Assembly (NCBI RefSeq): GCF_005405205.1
Contig: NZ_BJDP01000004.1
Coordinates: 142,357 to 206,356, forward strand
Source: Enterococcus pingfangensis
Lineage (GTDB): Bacteria > Bacillota > Bacilli > Lactobacillales > Enterococcaceae
Direction of reading: 5' to 3'
Length of the DNA: 64,000 bases
Shown here one piece after another: positions 35,456 through 45,279 of this stretch; positions within the stretch are counted from its first letter, which is position 1; every line of letters starts with the position of its first letter. Below the pieces are notes generated by a model. It saw nothing but the letters and a program-made list of their open reading frames with translations. It had not been told where the DNA came from and searched no databases. Position numbers and translations under genes: made by a program.

Positions 35456-36179
35456 AAAGCATCTCCTGTAAAGCGGCAGAGTAGTTGCCGGATTCATCAT
35501 AAGTATATAATGGAGGAAGAAAACGCAGCCCTTCATTTTTGCCGTCTTTGATCCCTTCGATCAATAAGACATTGGCTTCTTTTCCTGGTTTAGGATAAAC
35601 AAACTGGATTCGTTTTGGCGCAATCCGATGTGCGCGCAAACAATCGATAATCTCTAAAAAACGATCTGGACGATGAACCAGCGCAAAACGGCCGTTCATT
35701 TTTAATAGTTTAGCTGCAACACTGACAACATCTTCTAATGTCGCGTGAATCTCGTGGCGCGCGATTGCCAGATGAGGGTTGGGATTTTTTTGGCTCGTTG
35801 GCAATTCCTTAAAATAAGGCGGGTTGCAGACCACTAGATCTGCCGAATCGGCTCGGACAACTTCAAAAGAATTTTTTAAATCTAGTTCATGCATCGTGAG
35901 CTGGTCTTCTAAATGATTCAGTTGAATACTGCGTTTGCCCATGTCTGCTAGCCGCGGCTGTAATTCGATTTGTTCGATTGCAGCGGAGGTCTTACGACTT
36001 AAAAAAAGACCGACTGCGCCATTACCGGCACAAAGATCGATGATTTTTCCGCGTTTTGGAACTCGCGGGAAATTTGCTAATAAAACCGCATCGATGGAAA
36101 AAGAGAAGACTTCTGAGCTTTGGATGATCTGAATATCCTCGGCGTAAAGTTGATCGATTCGTTCACCTTTTCTTAACAA
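35445..36179 (-). CDS. TrmN6-like tRNA adenine-N6 methyltransferase (YabB)
   Basis: This SAM-dependent methyltransferase has motif [17 protein letters not shown] and the catalytic NPPY motif ([11 protein letters not shown]), which marks N6-adenine methylation. E. coli TrmN6 modifies A37 of valine tRNA; this Firmicute form is called YabB. I place the start at TTG 36179, giving [11 protein letters not shown]. It follows an AAGGGGG site by 9 bases, and homologues begin close to the ERID segment. The ATG at 36206 would add nine residues (IFLRGQKK...) encoded by the ribosome-site region itself. The product is about 244 residues. Confidence 0.82.
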   Translation of the reverse strand: MLRKGERIDQLYAEDIQIIQSSEVFSFSIDAVLLANFPRVPKRGKIIDLCAGNGAVGLFLSRKTSAAIEQIELQPRLADMGKRSIQLNHLEDQLTMHELDLKNSFEVVRADSADLVVCNPPYFKELPTSQKNPNPHLAIARHEIHATLEDVVSVAAKLLKMNGRFALVHRPDRFLEIIDCLRAHRIAPKRIQFVYPKPGKEANVLLIEGIKDGKNEGLRFLPPLYTYDESGNYSAALQEMLYGN

Positions 36180-36254
36180 TTTCTTTTGCCCCCTTAAAAA
36201 AATCATACCGTTGTATTATACTACGTTTAGTTAGGTAACTGAAAGGAAGAAAAA

Positions 36255-36884
36255 ATGTTTTTTAAATTTATCCGCGCCATCGTCCGCGTTCTTTTAGCGG
36301 TCATCAATGGCAATGCTCATTATCAAAATCAAGAAAAACTGCCGGAAGGAAATTATATTCTCGTTGCTCCGCATCGAACGTGGTGGGACCCTTTTTATAT
36401 TGCATTAGGGGCGGCGCCTAAACAGTTTAGTTTTTTAGCTAAAGCTGAGTTGTTTAAAAATCCGATACTGCGTTTTATCTTAGTCCATCTGAACGCTTTT
36501 CCAGTGGATCGTGACAAACCAGGACCAAGTGTAGTAAAACGTCCGGTCAAAATATTGAAAGAATCGGATAAAAGTTTGATCATGTTTCCAAGCGGGACAC
36601 GCCACTCATCAGAACTAAAGGGCGGGATGACGTTGATTTCACGTTTATCGAAAAAACCGATCGTGCCTTCAGTTTATCAAGGGCCGACTAAATTTTCGGA
36701 GTTGTTTAAACGGACCCCCGTGGTCATCCGTTTCGGTGATCCCATCGATATTTCAGATATCAAAAAAATGGACAAAGATGGTTTAGCAGAAGTTGAAAAA
36801 CGGGTCCAAACGGCTTTTGATCAATTAGACCATGAGATTGATCCTAATTACAAATACATCGCTAAAGAAAAAGACACTGATTGA
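36255..36884 (+). CDS. plsC: 1-acyl-sn-glycerol-3-phosphate acyltransferase
   Basis: This is a 209-residue membrane-associated acyltransferase. The catalytic H-x4-D motif is HRTWWD at residues 40-45. The acceptor-binding block reads FPSGTRHS at 111-118 where many family members have FPEGTRS. It acylates lysophosphatidic acid to phosphatidic acid in phospholipid synthesis. It starts at ATG 36255 behind GAAAGGAAG, divergent from the TrmN6 gene. The terminator hairpin overlaps the stop codon. Confidence 0.87.
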   Translation: MFFKFIRAIVRVLLAVINGNAHYQNQEKLPEGNYILVAPHRTWWDPFYIALGAAPKQFSFLAKAELFKNPILRFILVHLNAFPVDRDKPGPSVVKRPVKILKESDKSLIMFPSGTRHSSELKGGMTLISRLSKKPIVPSVYQGPTKFSELFKRTPVVIRFGDPIDISDIKKMDKDGLAEVEKRVQTAFDQLDHEIDPNYKYIAKEKDTD

Positions 36885-36898
36885 TTCAGTGTTTTTTT
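36874..36898 (+). terminator. Terminator overlapping the end of plsC
   Basis: ACACTGA (36874-36880) pairs with TCAGTGT (36886-36892) and is followed by a run of T. Confidence 0.7.
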
Positions 36899-37064
36899 CT
36901 TTGCGTCGGATTTTTTCTGTTATGGCAGTTAAACCTACCGTTACAGTCTAAGAACAGAAATGACTACGGGAACAATCCACGTTCAACCCTCAATGAAAAA
37001 ATGATTAAAGACCGTGTTTTTTACCGCAACAACTAGTTGCAAGGCAGAAAAAAAGCCCAAATCA

Positions 37065-37073
37065 TGTTATAAT
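37065..37073 (+). promoter_or_regulatory. Extended -10 promoter element of the sbcDC operon
   Basis: TGTTATAAT is a perfect extended -10 (TG-N-TATAAT), 36 bases before the sbcD start. No good -35 lies at the right distance. Confidence 0.45.
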
Positions 37074-37108
37074 TTTGGGAAGGACTTAATTAGGAAAAGG
37101 GTGGATCG

Positions 37109-38242
37109 ATGAAAGTTTTACATACTGCTGACTGGCATATCGGAAAAAAACTTCATGGCTATGATTTATTGCCAGATCAAGCATACATTCTTGACCAAAT
37201 ATTAGAAATTGCAAAATCAGAAGCCGTCGATGCGATAATGATCGCTGGTGATTTGTACGATCGTTCTGTGCCGTCAGAAGACAGCGTTCGCTTGTTAAAT
37301 CAAACGATTGCTAAGTGGAACCTCACGGAAGGTTTCCCTTTATTAGTGATTTCAGGCAATCACGACAGTGCGACTCGCTTGGCGACCGGAGCACCGTGGT
37401 TTAACCAAGCACAGTTTCATCTTCAGACTCGCTTGCAAGATGCTTTTACTCCAATAGAAATAGAGAATACCCAATTTTATTTATTGCCGTATTTTGAACC
37501 CGTCGACGCACGTATTTATTTTGAAGATTCCGACTTGCGTACGATCCAAGAGACAATGCCAAGAGTGATCGAAAAAATGGAAGCAAGTTTTGATCCAAAT
37601 AAAAAGCATTTTCTGATCAGCCATTTTTTTGTAGCGGGCAGCAGTAAGACTGATTCTGAAACAAAGATCGAAGTAGGCGGATTGGACGGAATCAACGGGA
37701 AGTTGTTAGCGGAGTTTGATTATGTGGCACTGGGTCATCTTCATGGGAAAGATGCGTTGAAACTGGAAAATGCGCGCTATAGCGGCTCGCCGTTAAAGTA
37801 TTCATTATCAGAAAAGGATCAGCAAAAAGGTGTCTGGATCGTGGATACGCAGACGAATGAGTTTTCTTTTCGTGAGTTGACACCGCTTCATGAAATAAAA
37901 GAGCTGCAGGCTAGTTTTTCAAAATTATTAGATCCTGATTTTTATAAGGCAGTGAATCGGGAAGATTATTTGTCGTTTTTATTGGAGGATCGTGCAGTTA
38001 TTCCTAATTTGATGAATCAGCTGCGTCAAGTTTATCCGCGGATCATTCAAGTTGAACGGGCGAATGGTTTTGAGACGGCTGTGTCCACCCGCTTGAAAGA
38101 CGAGAATATCAAAGAAAAATCACCGATTTCCTTGACGGAAGATTTCTTTACCGAAGTCGCTCAAACGGAATTAACCACACAACAGAAGAAATGGATCGAA
38201 ATGGGATTACATACGAGTTTGCAACAAGGAGGTGTCAGCTGA
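37109..38242 (+). CDS. sbcD: SbcD, exonuclease subunit D
   Basis: This is a 377-residue Mre11-type calcineurin-like phosphoesterase. Its metal-binding motifs are DWHIGK (about 8-13), AGDLYDRSVPS (about 47-57), SGNHDSATRL (about 90-99), ISHFFVAGS and LGHLHG. With SbcC it forms the SbcCD nuclease that opens hairpins and cleans DNA ends during repair. The ATG at 37109 follows AAAGGGTGG. The stop codon overlaps the sbcC start by one base, so the two subunits are translationally coupled. Confidence 0.94.
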   Translation: MKVLHTADWHIGKKLHGYDLLPDQAYILDQILEIAKSEAVDAIMIAGDLYDRSVPSEDSVRLLNQTIAKWNLTEGFPLLVISGNHDSATRLATGAPWFNQAQFHLQTRLQDAFTPIEIENTQFYLLPYFEPVDARIYFEDSDLRTIQETMPRVIEKMEASFDPNKKHFLISHFFVAGSSKTDSETKIEVGGLDGINGKLLAEFDYVALGHLHGKDALKLENARYSGSPLKYSLSEKDQQKGVWIVDTQTNEFSFRELTPLHEIKELQASFSKLLDPDFYKAVNREDYLSFLLEDRAVIPNLMNQLRQVYPRIIQVERANGFETAVSTRLKDENIKEKSPISLTEDFFTEVAQTELTTQQKKWIEMGLHTSLQQGGVS

Positions 38243-41200
38243 TGCTTCCTAAAAAAATTATCATGGAAAACTTTGGACCGTTTCTGCATGAAGAAGTTGA
38301 TTTTGAAGAAATGTCAGAAGCGCCATTGTTTCTGATCAGCGGAAAGACCGGGGCAGGAAAAACGACGATCTTTGATGCAATCACATTTGCTTTATACGGA
38401 GACGCATCCGGCGGGGTCCGTTCCTCAAATGAAATTCGCTCTTCTTTCGCTGAACCAACGGAAGAAACTAGGATTCAATTTCTTTTTGAACATCAAGGCA
38501 GAAATTATTCGATCGAACGCTGGCCGAAGCAGACCTTAGCGAAGAAAAATGGAAAAGGCGAGACGACCAAAAATCAAAAAGTCCAATTGAGTATTTTTGA
38601 TGATACGGGTCAAGAGGCTGAAGCATATACGAAAGTAGACGCAGTAAACGAAGTGATCTACCAAATTCTGCATTTGCAAAAAGATCAATTTCGTCAGATC
38701 GTGATGCTGCCGCAAGGAGAGTTTCGGACATTTTTAAATGCCAACAGCACAGAAAAAGAGACCGTCTTGCGCAGTTTATTCGGAACTAATTTTTATCGTA
38801 ACTTTACTGAGCGTTTGAAGTTTCAAAAGATTGAATTGGAAAAATCTGTCGGTGACTTGACGACGCGAATCGACCAGTTATTTCAACAAGTAGCCGCTGA
38901 AAAAGGGGCAACTTACGAAGAATCGTTAAAACTTGCCCGGTCATATTTGATGTCAGAAAAACAAACTTTGCAAACAAGTCAGGCTGAACTTTTGAAAAAA
39001 CAAGCTGTGCAAAAAGAATTGCAGCAGCAGTTGCAACAAGCGCAAGAGCTTGCCGAACGGTTTTTACAAGTGCAAGCAACGCAGCAGCAACTGCAGCAAT
39101 TAAAAGAAAGTTTGCCGGAACAAGCAGAAAAGAAAAAACAGCTGGCTCAGGGAAAAGCCACTGAAAATTTACGGCCGCTTTATGAGCGCGTACAAGAACT
39201 AGCAATGTTTCAAACTCAAAAAGACCAAGAAGCGGCTGAAAATCAGCGTCAGTTAGCAGAACTGGAACAACGAGTTGTGGACTGTCAAAAACAGGAAAAA
39301 GAATTTGAACTGCAACGTTCAGATCAACAGGCACAGGAAAAAGAACTGCAAAGTTTAGAATCTTTTTTGCCGCTAGTAAAAAGAAAAGCAGAACTGGAAC
39401 AACAACAAACAGAGCTGATAGAACAACAAACGCATTATCAAACACAGTCAGCCAAAATCAGCGAGCGTCTGCAAACAGCTGAAAAGCAACAGCAATTATT
39501 GACGCGCAGACTGAATACGGAACAAAGTTGGCAAGATCGTCGGTATAAAGAATTGCAGCTGCAGCAACAAGCGGCACAATTACAAATGTTGGACAGACAG
39601 ATCTTTGATCAGCAAGAAGCAGAAGAAGATCAGCAAATCAAATTGGCTCAGCTAGTTGAACAAACCAGTCAGATCAGCAATCAACTAACCAGTGAAACGG
39701 CTGATTATAAGAAATTGAAAAGCCGTTGGGCAGCTGCCGAGATTGCCCGCTTAAGTATGGATCTGCTTCCCGGCGAACCTTGTCCAGTTTGCGGTTCAAA
39801 AGAACATCCTGAGCCGGCGCCTCACAGTGTGTTGGCACTTGAGGATATAAGTCAATTGCAGGGTACCCTTGAAACACAAGAAGCTCGAATCAAACAATTG
39901 GAATTGCTCCGGGAACAAACTGAAGCTCGTTATGAAGTAGCAATAAAAACTTTTGATGAAGCGCAAAGCGAGCGAGCCCGTGCACAAGCAACCTTCAAAC
40001 AACAGCTCACGCAACTTCAAGCAGACATTCAAGCGGATTATCAGCAAGAAGTCGCAGCGGAATTAGCAGAGTTAACCGATTTCCTTGCTGCTTGTCAAAA
40101 AGAAACGGCTGAAGCGTTAGCAGAGATCGCTGAGGCGAGACAGTCATTGGAATTATTGACGGCAGAACTTGCCAAAGAGCAAGCAGAGAAAAAAGAAATT
40201 GAGACTCGTGCGGCAAGGCTAAAAGATGAACTGCAACTAGTCGTCGGTCGTTTGACCAGTATCAAAGAACAGACGGCTGATTGGCAATTGTCGCAATTAG
40301 AAAAACGAATCGCCGAATTGACTCTAGCGTTAGAAAAATATCAAGAGCGGTTGTCCGCACACCAAATATTGACCAAAGAGCTTGAGCAGCAGCAAATTCG
40401 GCTGCAAGAACAAAAACGAGTTTTAACAAAACAGCAGCAAGAAACGGCTGAAAATTTACAAAAATATCAAACATCGCTGGATGAAAAATTGTCGGAATCC
40501 GACTTGGCATTCGAACAATTACAAGCACCGGCAGCAGATCTTTTATTGTTAGAAAAAGAAATTGCCGAGTTTGATCAGCAGCTTTTGATTTTAACAGATC
40601 GGCATAAACGATTGCTGGCAATGATTGAAAACCAGTTGGAACCAGAAACAGAACCGTTGCAGCAGCAATTGGCAGAGTGCGAAGCGGAAGTCACTCAATT
40701 GCAGCAACAGTATTATGCAAAAGAAAACCAGCTGCAGCAGCAACGTGAACTGGTTGGAGCAATCACAGCGCTGCAAGAAAAAAGTCAAGAACAGCTTGCT
40801 GAACTGAGTCAGATGATCCAGCTGTATCAAACGATGAACGGCGACAATCCGCAAAAGATCAGTTTGGAGCGTTACGTCTTGCAGTGGTACTTAGCAGAAG
40901 TATTACAAAGCGCTAATCAACAATTGAATCAGCTGACAAAAGGACGCTACCGTTTTGAATTGGAGCACGAAGCCGGACGTTCCAAAGGCAATACTGGATT
41001 AGAAATAAATGTTTATGACGACAATGCCGGTGCAAGCCGCAGCAGTCATACATTGTCCGGCGGTGAAAGTTTTATCGCGGCGCTATCGTTGGCATTAGGT
41101 CTGGCAGAAGTTATCCAAAATCAAGCTGGCGGGATTGCAATCGAGACATTGTTTATCGATGAAGGATTTGGCTCATTAGATGAAGAAGCGCTGGAGATGG

Positions 41201-41364
41201 CGATGGAAGCATTGGAAGGAATCGAAAATGCCGGACGCATGATCGGTATTATCAGCCACGTAAGAGAATTGAAAGAACGTATTCCGCAACAAATTATTGT
41301 GGAGACTAGCGGGACGGGTCGCAGCAGTATTCGTTATCAGCTAGAAGGATGGAGTGAAACGTAA
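38242..41364 (+). CDS. sbcC: SbcC, SMC-like ATPase subunit of the SbcCD nuclease
   Basis: This 1,040-residue SMC-like protein has Walker A GKTGAGKTT at about 34-42. Long Gln/Glu-rich coiled coils flank a zinc hook CPVCG near 513. The C-terminal half-ATPase carries the signature LSGGESFIAALSLALGLAE near 939 and Walker B LFIDEGFGSLDE near 971. It works with SbcD; the hook joins two complexes. The start is ATG 38242, overlapping the sbcD stop with GGAGGTG upstream; a longer in-frame start at 38191 lies inside sbcD. The next gene begins directly after the stop. Confidence 0.94.
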   Translation: MLPKKIIMENFGPFLHEEVDFEEMSEAPLFLISGKTGAGKTTIFDAITFALYGDASGGVRSSNEIRSSFAEPTEETRIQFLFEHQGRNYSIERWPKQTLAKKNGKGETTKNQKVQLSIFDDTGQEAEAYTKVDAVNEVIYQILHLQKDQFRQIVMLPQGEFRTFLNANSTEKETVLRSLFGTNFYRNFTERLKFQKIELEKSVGDLTTRIDQLFQQVAAEKGATYEESLKLARSYLMSEKQTLQTSQAELLKKQAVQKELQQQLQQAQELAERFLQVQATQQQLQQLKESLPEQAEKKKQLAQGKATENLRPLYERVQELAMFQTQKDQEAAENQRQLAELEQRVVDCQKQEKEFELQRSDQQAQEKELQSLESFLPLVKRKAELEQQQTELIEQQTHYQTQSAKISERLQTAEKQQQLLTRRLNTEQSWQDRRYKELQLQQQAAQLQMLDRQIFDQQEAEEDQQIKLAQLVEQTSQISNQLTSETADYKKLKSRWAAAEIARLSMDLLPGEPCPVCGSKEHPEPAPHSVLALEDISQLQGTLETQEARIKQLELLREQTEARYEVAIKTFDEAQSERARAQATFKQQLTQLQADIQADYQQEVAAELAELTDFLAACQKETAEALAEIAEARQSLELLTAELAKEQAEKKEIETRAARLKDELQLVVGRLTSIKEQTADWQLSQLEKRIAELTLALEKYQERLSAHQILTKELEQQQIRLQEQKRVLTKQQQETAENLQKYQTSLDEKLSESDLAFEQLQAPAADLLLLEKEIAEFDQQLLILTDRHKRLLAMIENQLEPETEPLQQQLAECEAEVTQLQQQYYAKENQLQQQRELVGAITALQEKSQEQLAELSQMIQLYQTMNGDNPQKISLERYVLQWYLAEVLQSANQQLNQLTKGRYRFELEHEAGRSKGNTGLEINVYDDNAGASRSSHTLSGGESFIAALSLALGLAEVIQNQAGGIAIETLFIDEGFGSLDEEALEMAMEALEGIENAGRMIGIISHVRELKERIPQQIIVETSGTGRSSIRYQLEGWSET

Positions 41365-44300
41365 ATGAGATGGAGTATTCCAGAAAAAGTGATCGAACGC
41401 GGCAGAACATATTTAAAAGAAGGACGGGTCTTATCTGTTGAGGCAGATCTAGCGCGGCGTGTTTGGCACGGTGAAGTATTAGGCAGTGAACTTTATCTGG
41501 TTGATTTAGACGGCAGCGGAAAAGAAAATGATATTTGTGCGTGTCCTTATTGGGAAGAACATAGTTACTGCAAACATACTGTCGCGGTTGAATTGTACTT
41601 GCGTGAAAAAGGCTTGTCGCGAGTGATCAAACCAGAGACAGTCTTACCGAAAAAAATGGAGAGTAGTGTTTCTTTTGCTGATTTATTGAACCAAGGTTTC
41701 TCACGTTTAGAAAAAGAATCCGAGCCGCTGCAATCGTTATTTGTTGAGTTTGTCGTTGAGGCGATCCCAACAAATCCTTATCACCCCGAGTTGGATGTCT
41801 TAGCAGTCTCGTTAAGGATCGGCAGCAATTTAAGCAAACGCAGTTATATCGTGAAAAATTTATACGATTTCCTGCATGCTTATCAAACAGATTCGGCTTA
41901 CAGCGTTAATAAACAATACCGTTTTCAAATTGAGGCGGGCGCGTTTGATCCGAAGTGTCGTGATCTGATCGAAGATTTAGTAGGAGTCAGTGAGACGTAT
42001 CAATTATTAGGAAAAGCTGGGCTGCAAGTCAAAGGCAAGTTGGACAAACGCTATCTTCTATTGCCTGTCCATCGAATCCAAGAATTGTTAGAAGGCATGG
42101 AAAAAACGGGTCAATTGAGCGTCAAATTAGGTGAAAAGACTTATTCCGAGGTTCATGAAGGCCAAGAACTACCTGTTTCTTTTGCGCTGGAAAAACGAGG
42201 AGAAAATGATTTTGCGCTGACGATCAAAGACGGTTTCACTAATTACTACAGCAATTATTTCTTAGGATTCGTGGGAAATTCCTATTATTTGATGACTCGC
42301 GAACAACAAGATACGTATATTACATTGAAACAGCTGATGAAGCGCTTGAAAGAACCTGTGATCGCTTATGAACAGCGCCAGCTTTCACAATTATTCACAG
42401 AAGTTTTTCCTTACTTAAGAAAGATCGGTCGAGTAAAAGTCACAGACGATGTTGCAGAAATCATGAAGGAAGAGCCGCTGCGGGCAGTGGTGATTTTCCG
42501 CAAAATCAAAGGTATGATCAAAACTGAAGCAGAATTTCATTATGGGAATGCTTATTTTTCTACCAATGAGACGCATCAGCCTAAGCTGCCAAACAATGTT
42601 GAAATTTTACGCGATCGGAAAAAAGAAAAAGAGATCCTTGATCTGTTCGATACGTATCGGTATCAAAAAATCGATACCGGCTTTGAAAAAAAATTACCGG
42701 TCAAAGATAATCTCTATTATTTTTTCAAAGTCGAAGTGGAAGAATTTAGAAGATATGCCGAAGTCCGTATGGGTAAAAAGCTGCGTCAATTATTCTTAGA
42801 TGGCGAAGAAGTTCAACCAACTATTGAAGTGGATCAATCTGGTTCATGGCTGGACATCAAATTCGATGTTACGGGCATCAATGATAATGAGATCGATCAA
42901 GTCTTGAACAGTTTATTGCGAAAAGACCGATTTTATACATTGGACAACGGCGAAGTTTTATCCTTTGATTCAGAAGCTTTCCAACAAACAAGTGAAATGA
43001 TTGGTCAATTGCGAGAAAAAATCAGTGCAAAAGATGGATTGATCCGTTTACCAAAGAGCCAAGGAATCGCACTAGAACAGCGCTTGAAAGATAATCCGCA
43101 AGCACAATTCAGCGAAAGCTTCACTACGATGGTGCAAGATCTGACCCATCCAGAAGATTATCAAGTCGCTTTACCAACGGATCTGCAAGCCACATTGCGT
43201 CCGTACCAAGAAGCGGGTTTTCGTTGGTTGAAGATGTTAAGTGATTATGGTTTTGGCGGGATTTTAGCCGATGAAATGGGTTTAGGTAAAACAATCCAAG
43301 TCATTACTTTCTTATTAGCTGAAAAAGCACAGCGACCGATTAAGGCTTTGATCGTGACGCCAGCGAGTCTTGTTTATAACTGGCAAGCAGAGATCAAAAA
43401 ATTTGCACCAAGCTTGCATTCAATCGTCATCTCGGGAAATCGGAGTGAACGAGAACAACAACTTGCGGATGCGGAAGAGATTGTCATTACTTCTTATGCT
43501 AGTTTGCGCCAAGATATTTCACTGCATGAAAATGCGGAGTATCAGTATATGATCTTGGATGAAGCGCAAATGGTGAAAAATGCTTCCACAAAAACATCCA
43601 GTGCATTGCGCAATTTATCGATTCCGCATCGAATCGCTTTGAGCGGGACACCGATTGAAAATAACTTAGAAGAATTATGGTCACTGTTCCAAACAGTTAT
43701 GCCAGGCTTTTTCCCACCAATCGGACGCTTTCGTCAAATGGCAGTTCCAGAAATCGCCAAGATGATCCAACCATTTGTTTTACGGCGGGACAAAAATACC
43801 GTCTTGCAAGAGTTGCCAGAACGGATCGAATCGAATGTGTTGAGCAGCTTAACAGAAGAACAAAAGACCGTATACTTAGCCTATCTTAAACGGATGCGCC
43901 AAGAAGTCGATCAAATGGATTCTGCAACTTTCCGCAAACAACGGGTAAGTATTCTAGCTGGTCTTACGCGGCTGCGTCAAATTTGTGATGATCCACGGCT
44001 GTTCATTGAAGGGTATGAAGGCGGCTCTGGAAAATTAGAGCAAGTCAAAGATTTAGTCCAAGCGGCAAAAGAAAATGGGCGACGTGTATTGCTATTCTCC
44101 CAATTTACTAGCATGCTCTCTATTATGGAAGAAGAATTTGCGGAAGGCGGAATTTCGAGTTTCTATTTGCGCGGCAGTACAAAAGTCTCTGAACGCTTAA
44201 AAATGGTTGATGCTTTCAACGCAGGCGAAAAAGATGTCTTCTTGATTTCGTTAAAAGCCGGCGGTACCGGTTTAAACTTAACTGGAGCTGACACTGTTAT

Positions 44301-44544
44301 TCTTTATGATTTATGGTGGAATCCAGCGGTGGAAGAACAAGCAGCCGGTCGGGCACATCGGATTGGGCAGAAAAAAGTTGTAGAAGTATGGCGAATGATT
44401 GCTGAAGGAACGATTGAAGAACGAATGAATCAATTGCAGCAAGAAAAACGCGAATTATTCCAAAAAGTGATCCAAGGCAATGAAGAACAAACCAATAAAC
44501 TAACCGAAGAAGATATTCGGATGATCTTGAGTATCGGGGAATAA
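41365..44544 (+). CDS. SNF2-family helicase-like ATPase with SWIM zinc finger
   Basis: This is a 1,059-residue protein. A SWIM zinc finger (CACPYWEEHSYCKHTVAVE, about 58-76) sits at the N-terminus. A middle SNF2-associated region (about 150-600) leads to the SNF2/Rad54 motor. Motor motifs are ADEMGLGKT (about 634-642), LDEAQ (about 731-735), LSGTPIENN, and the C-terminal half with LKAGGTGLNLTGA and AHRIGQ (about 996-1001). Such enzymes move along DNA and remodel protein-DNA complexes rather than unwinding it. The bacterial function is not settled. It starts directly at the sbcC stop with no gap, so it is co-translated with SbcCD and may share a DNA-repair role. Confidence 0.9.
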   Translation: MRWSIPEKVIERGRTYLKEGRVLSVEADLARRVWHGEVLGSELYLVDLDGSGKENDICACPYWEEHSYCKHTVAVELYLREKGLSRVIKPETVLPKKMESSVSFADLLNQGFSRLEKESEPLQSLFVEFVVEAIPTNPYHPELDVLAVSLRIGSNLSKRSYIVKNLYDFLHAYQTDSAYSVNKQYRFQIEAGAFDPKCRDLIEDLVGVSETYQLLGKAGLQVKGKLDKRYLLLPVHRIQELLEGMEKTGQLSVKLGEKTYSEVHEGQELPVSFALEKRGENDFALTIKDGFTNYYSNYFLGFVGNSYYLMTREQQDTYITLKQLMKRLKEPVIAYEQRQLSQLFTEVFPYLRKIGRVKVTDDVAEIMKEEPLRAVVIFRKIKGMIKTEAEFHYGNAYFSTNETHQPKLPNNVEILRDRKKEKEILDLFDTYRYQKIDTGFEKKLPVKDNLYYFFKVEVEEFRRYAEVRMGKKLRQLFLDGEEVQPTIEVDQSGSWLDIKFDVTGINDNEIDQVLNSLLRKDRFYTLDNGEVLSFDSEAFQQTSEMIGQLREKISAKDGLIRLPKSQGIALEQRLKDNPQAQFSESFTTMVQDLTHPEDYQVALPTDLQATLRPYQEAGFRWLKMLSDYGFGGILADEMGLGKTIQVITFLLAEKAQRPIKALIVTPASLVYNWQAEIKKFAPSLHSIVISGNRSEREQQLADAEEIVITSYASLRQDISLHENAEYQYMILDEAQMVKNASTKTSSALRNLSIPHRIALSGTPIENNLEELWSLFQTVMPGFFPPIGRFRQMAVPEIAKMIQPFVLRRDKNTVLQELPERIESNVLSSLTEEQKTVYLAYLKRMRQEVDQMDSATFRKQRVSILAGLTRLRQICDDPRLFIEGYEGGSGKLEQVKDLVQAAKENGRRVLLFSQFTSMLSIMEEEFAEGGISSFYLRGSTKVSERLKMVDAFNAGEKDVFLISLKAGGTGLNLTGADTVILYDLWWNPAVEEQAAGRAHRIGQKKVVEVWRMIAEGTIEERMNQLQQEKRELFQKVIQGNEEQTNKLTEEDIRMILSIGE

Positions 44545-44545
44545 A

Positions 44546-44580
44546 AAAGTTTGCAGCGCTTAGCGTTGCAAACTTTTTTT
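44546..44580. terminator. Bidirectional terminator between the helicase and HAD genes
   Basis: AAAGTTTGCA (44546-44555) pairs with TGCAAACTTT (44567-44576), flanked by A and T runs. It overlaps the last codons of the HAD gene. Confidence 0.85.
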
Positions 44581-45279
44581 AGTGATAAAAGCGTTGTTCA
44601 ACTCTTTAAAACTTGTAATCTCTTCATCGTAGATCGCTGTTTGATCACTTGTGATCATCCGTTTTTGATGATTGAACCACCAGACAGACCATCCAGCAGC
44701 TTTCGCACCGAGCACATCGTTATCAAAACTATCACCCACGTATAAAAGAGAATCAGGCGTCAAGTTCAATTTTTCTTCCATTAAACGGAAAATATCAGGA
44801 TCAGGTTTTTGAATCTGTACGCCATCAGAAATGATAATATTTTCTTGATTGATCCAATTCGTTAGTTGCAAGGCGTTGATTTTGTCTGTCTGCCGCTTTA
44901 CCGGTCCATTTGTGATGATTCCGATTGGTACTTCTTGCTGGTTCAAATAATCTAAGGAAGCGCTGATTTCAGCAGGTAGAGCGATTGATTGCAACGCCTG
45001 ATCATACGCGGCTTGAAATGCATCCAATTCAGAATCGGCTGGTACAAAATCAAAATCAGCGAATGCCAGTCGGATTCTTTCGTAGCGCATTTTTGCTAAA
45101 GACCATTCGCCAGTGATCGACTTTAGGTAATGCAAATCACTGTAGTGGCGAAAGCGGATGAATAGTGCGTTCATTTTTGTTAGCGGAAAAGTTGGAAATA
45201 AGGCAGTAATCGCGTCAGCAAACGGCGCTTGTTGCTCGTATAAGGTATCATCTAAATCAAATACAATTCCTTGAATCAA
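44560..45279 (-). CDS. HAD-superfamily hydrolase (YjjG-like)
   Basis: This HAD phosphatase has about 239 residues. The nucleophile motif is FDLDDTLYEQ (about 6-15), motif II is GIITNGPVKRQ, and motif III/IV is LLYVGDSFDNDVLGAKAAGW. An alpha-helical cap lies between residues about 18 and 85. The closest pattern is YjjG-type nucleotidases. The GTG at 45288 is almost on top of the AGGAG site, whereas TTG 45279 is 8 bases from it and starts the conserved part, so TTG 45279 is preferred. Confidence 0.8.
   Translation of the reverse strand: MIQGIVFDLDDTLYEQQAPFADAITALFPTFPLTKMNALFIRFRHYSDLHYLKSITGEWSLAKMRYERIRLAFADFDFVPADSELDAFQAAYDQALQSIALPAEISASLDYLNQQEVPIGIITNGPVKRQTDKINALQLTNWINQENIIISDGVQIQKPDPDIFRLMEEKLNLTPDSLLYVGDSFDNDVLGAKAAGWSVWWFNHQKRMITSDQTAIYDEEITSFKELNNAFITKKSLQR

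Noticed and set aside
38804..39445. 213-codon open frame on the minus strand inside sbcC
   Set aside because: It is the shadow of the Gln/Glu/Ala-rich coiled coil. It lacks a ribosome site and has a hydrophobic composition typical of antisense frames.
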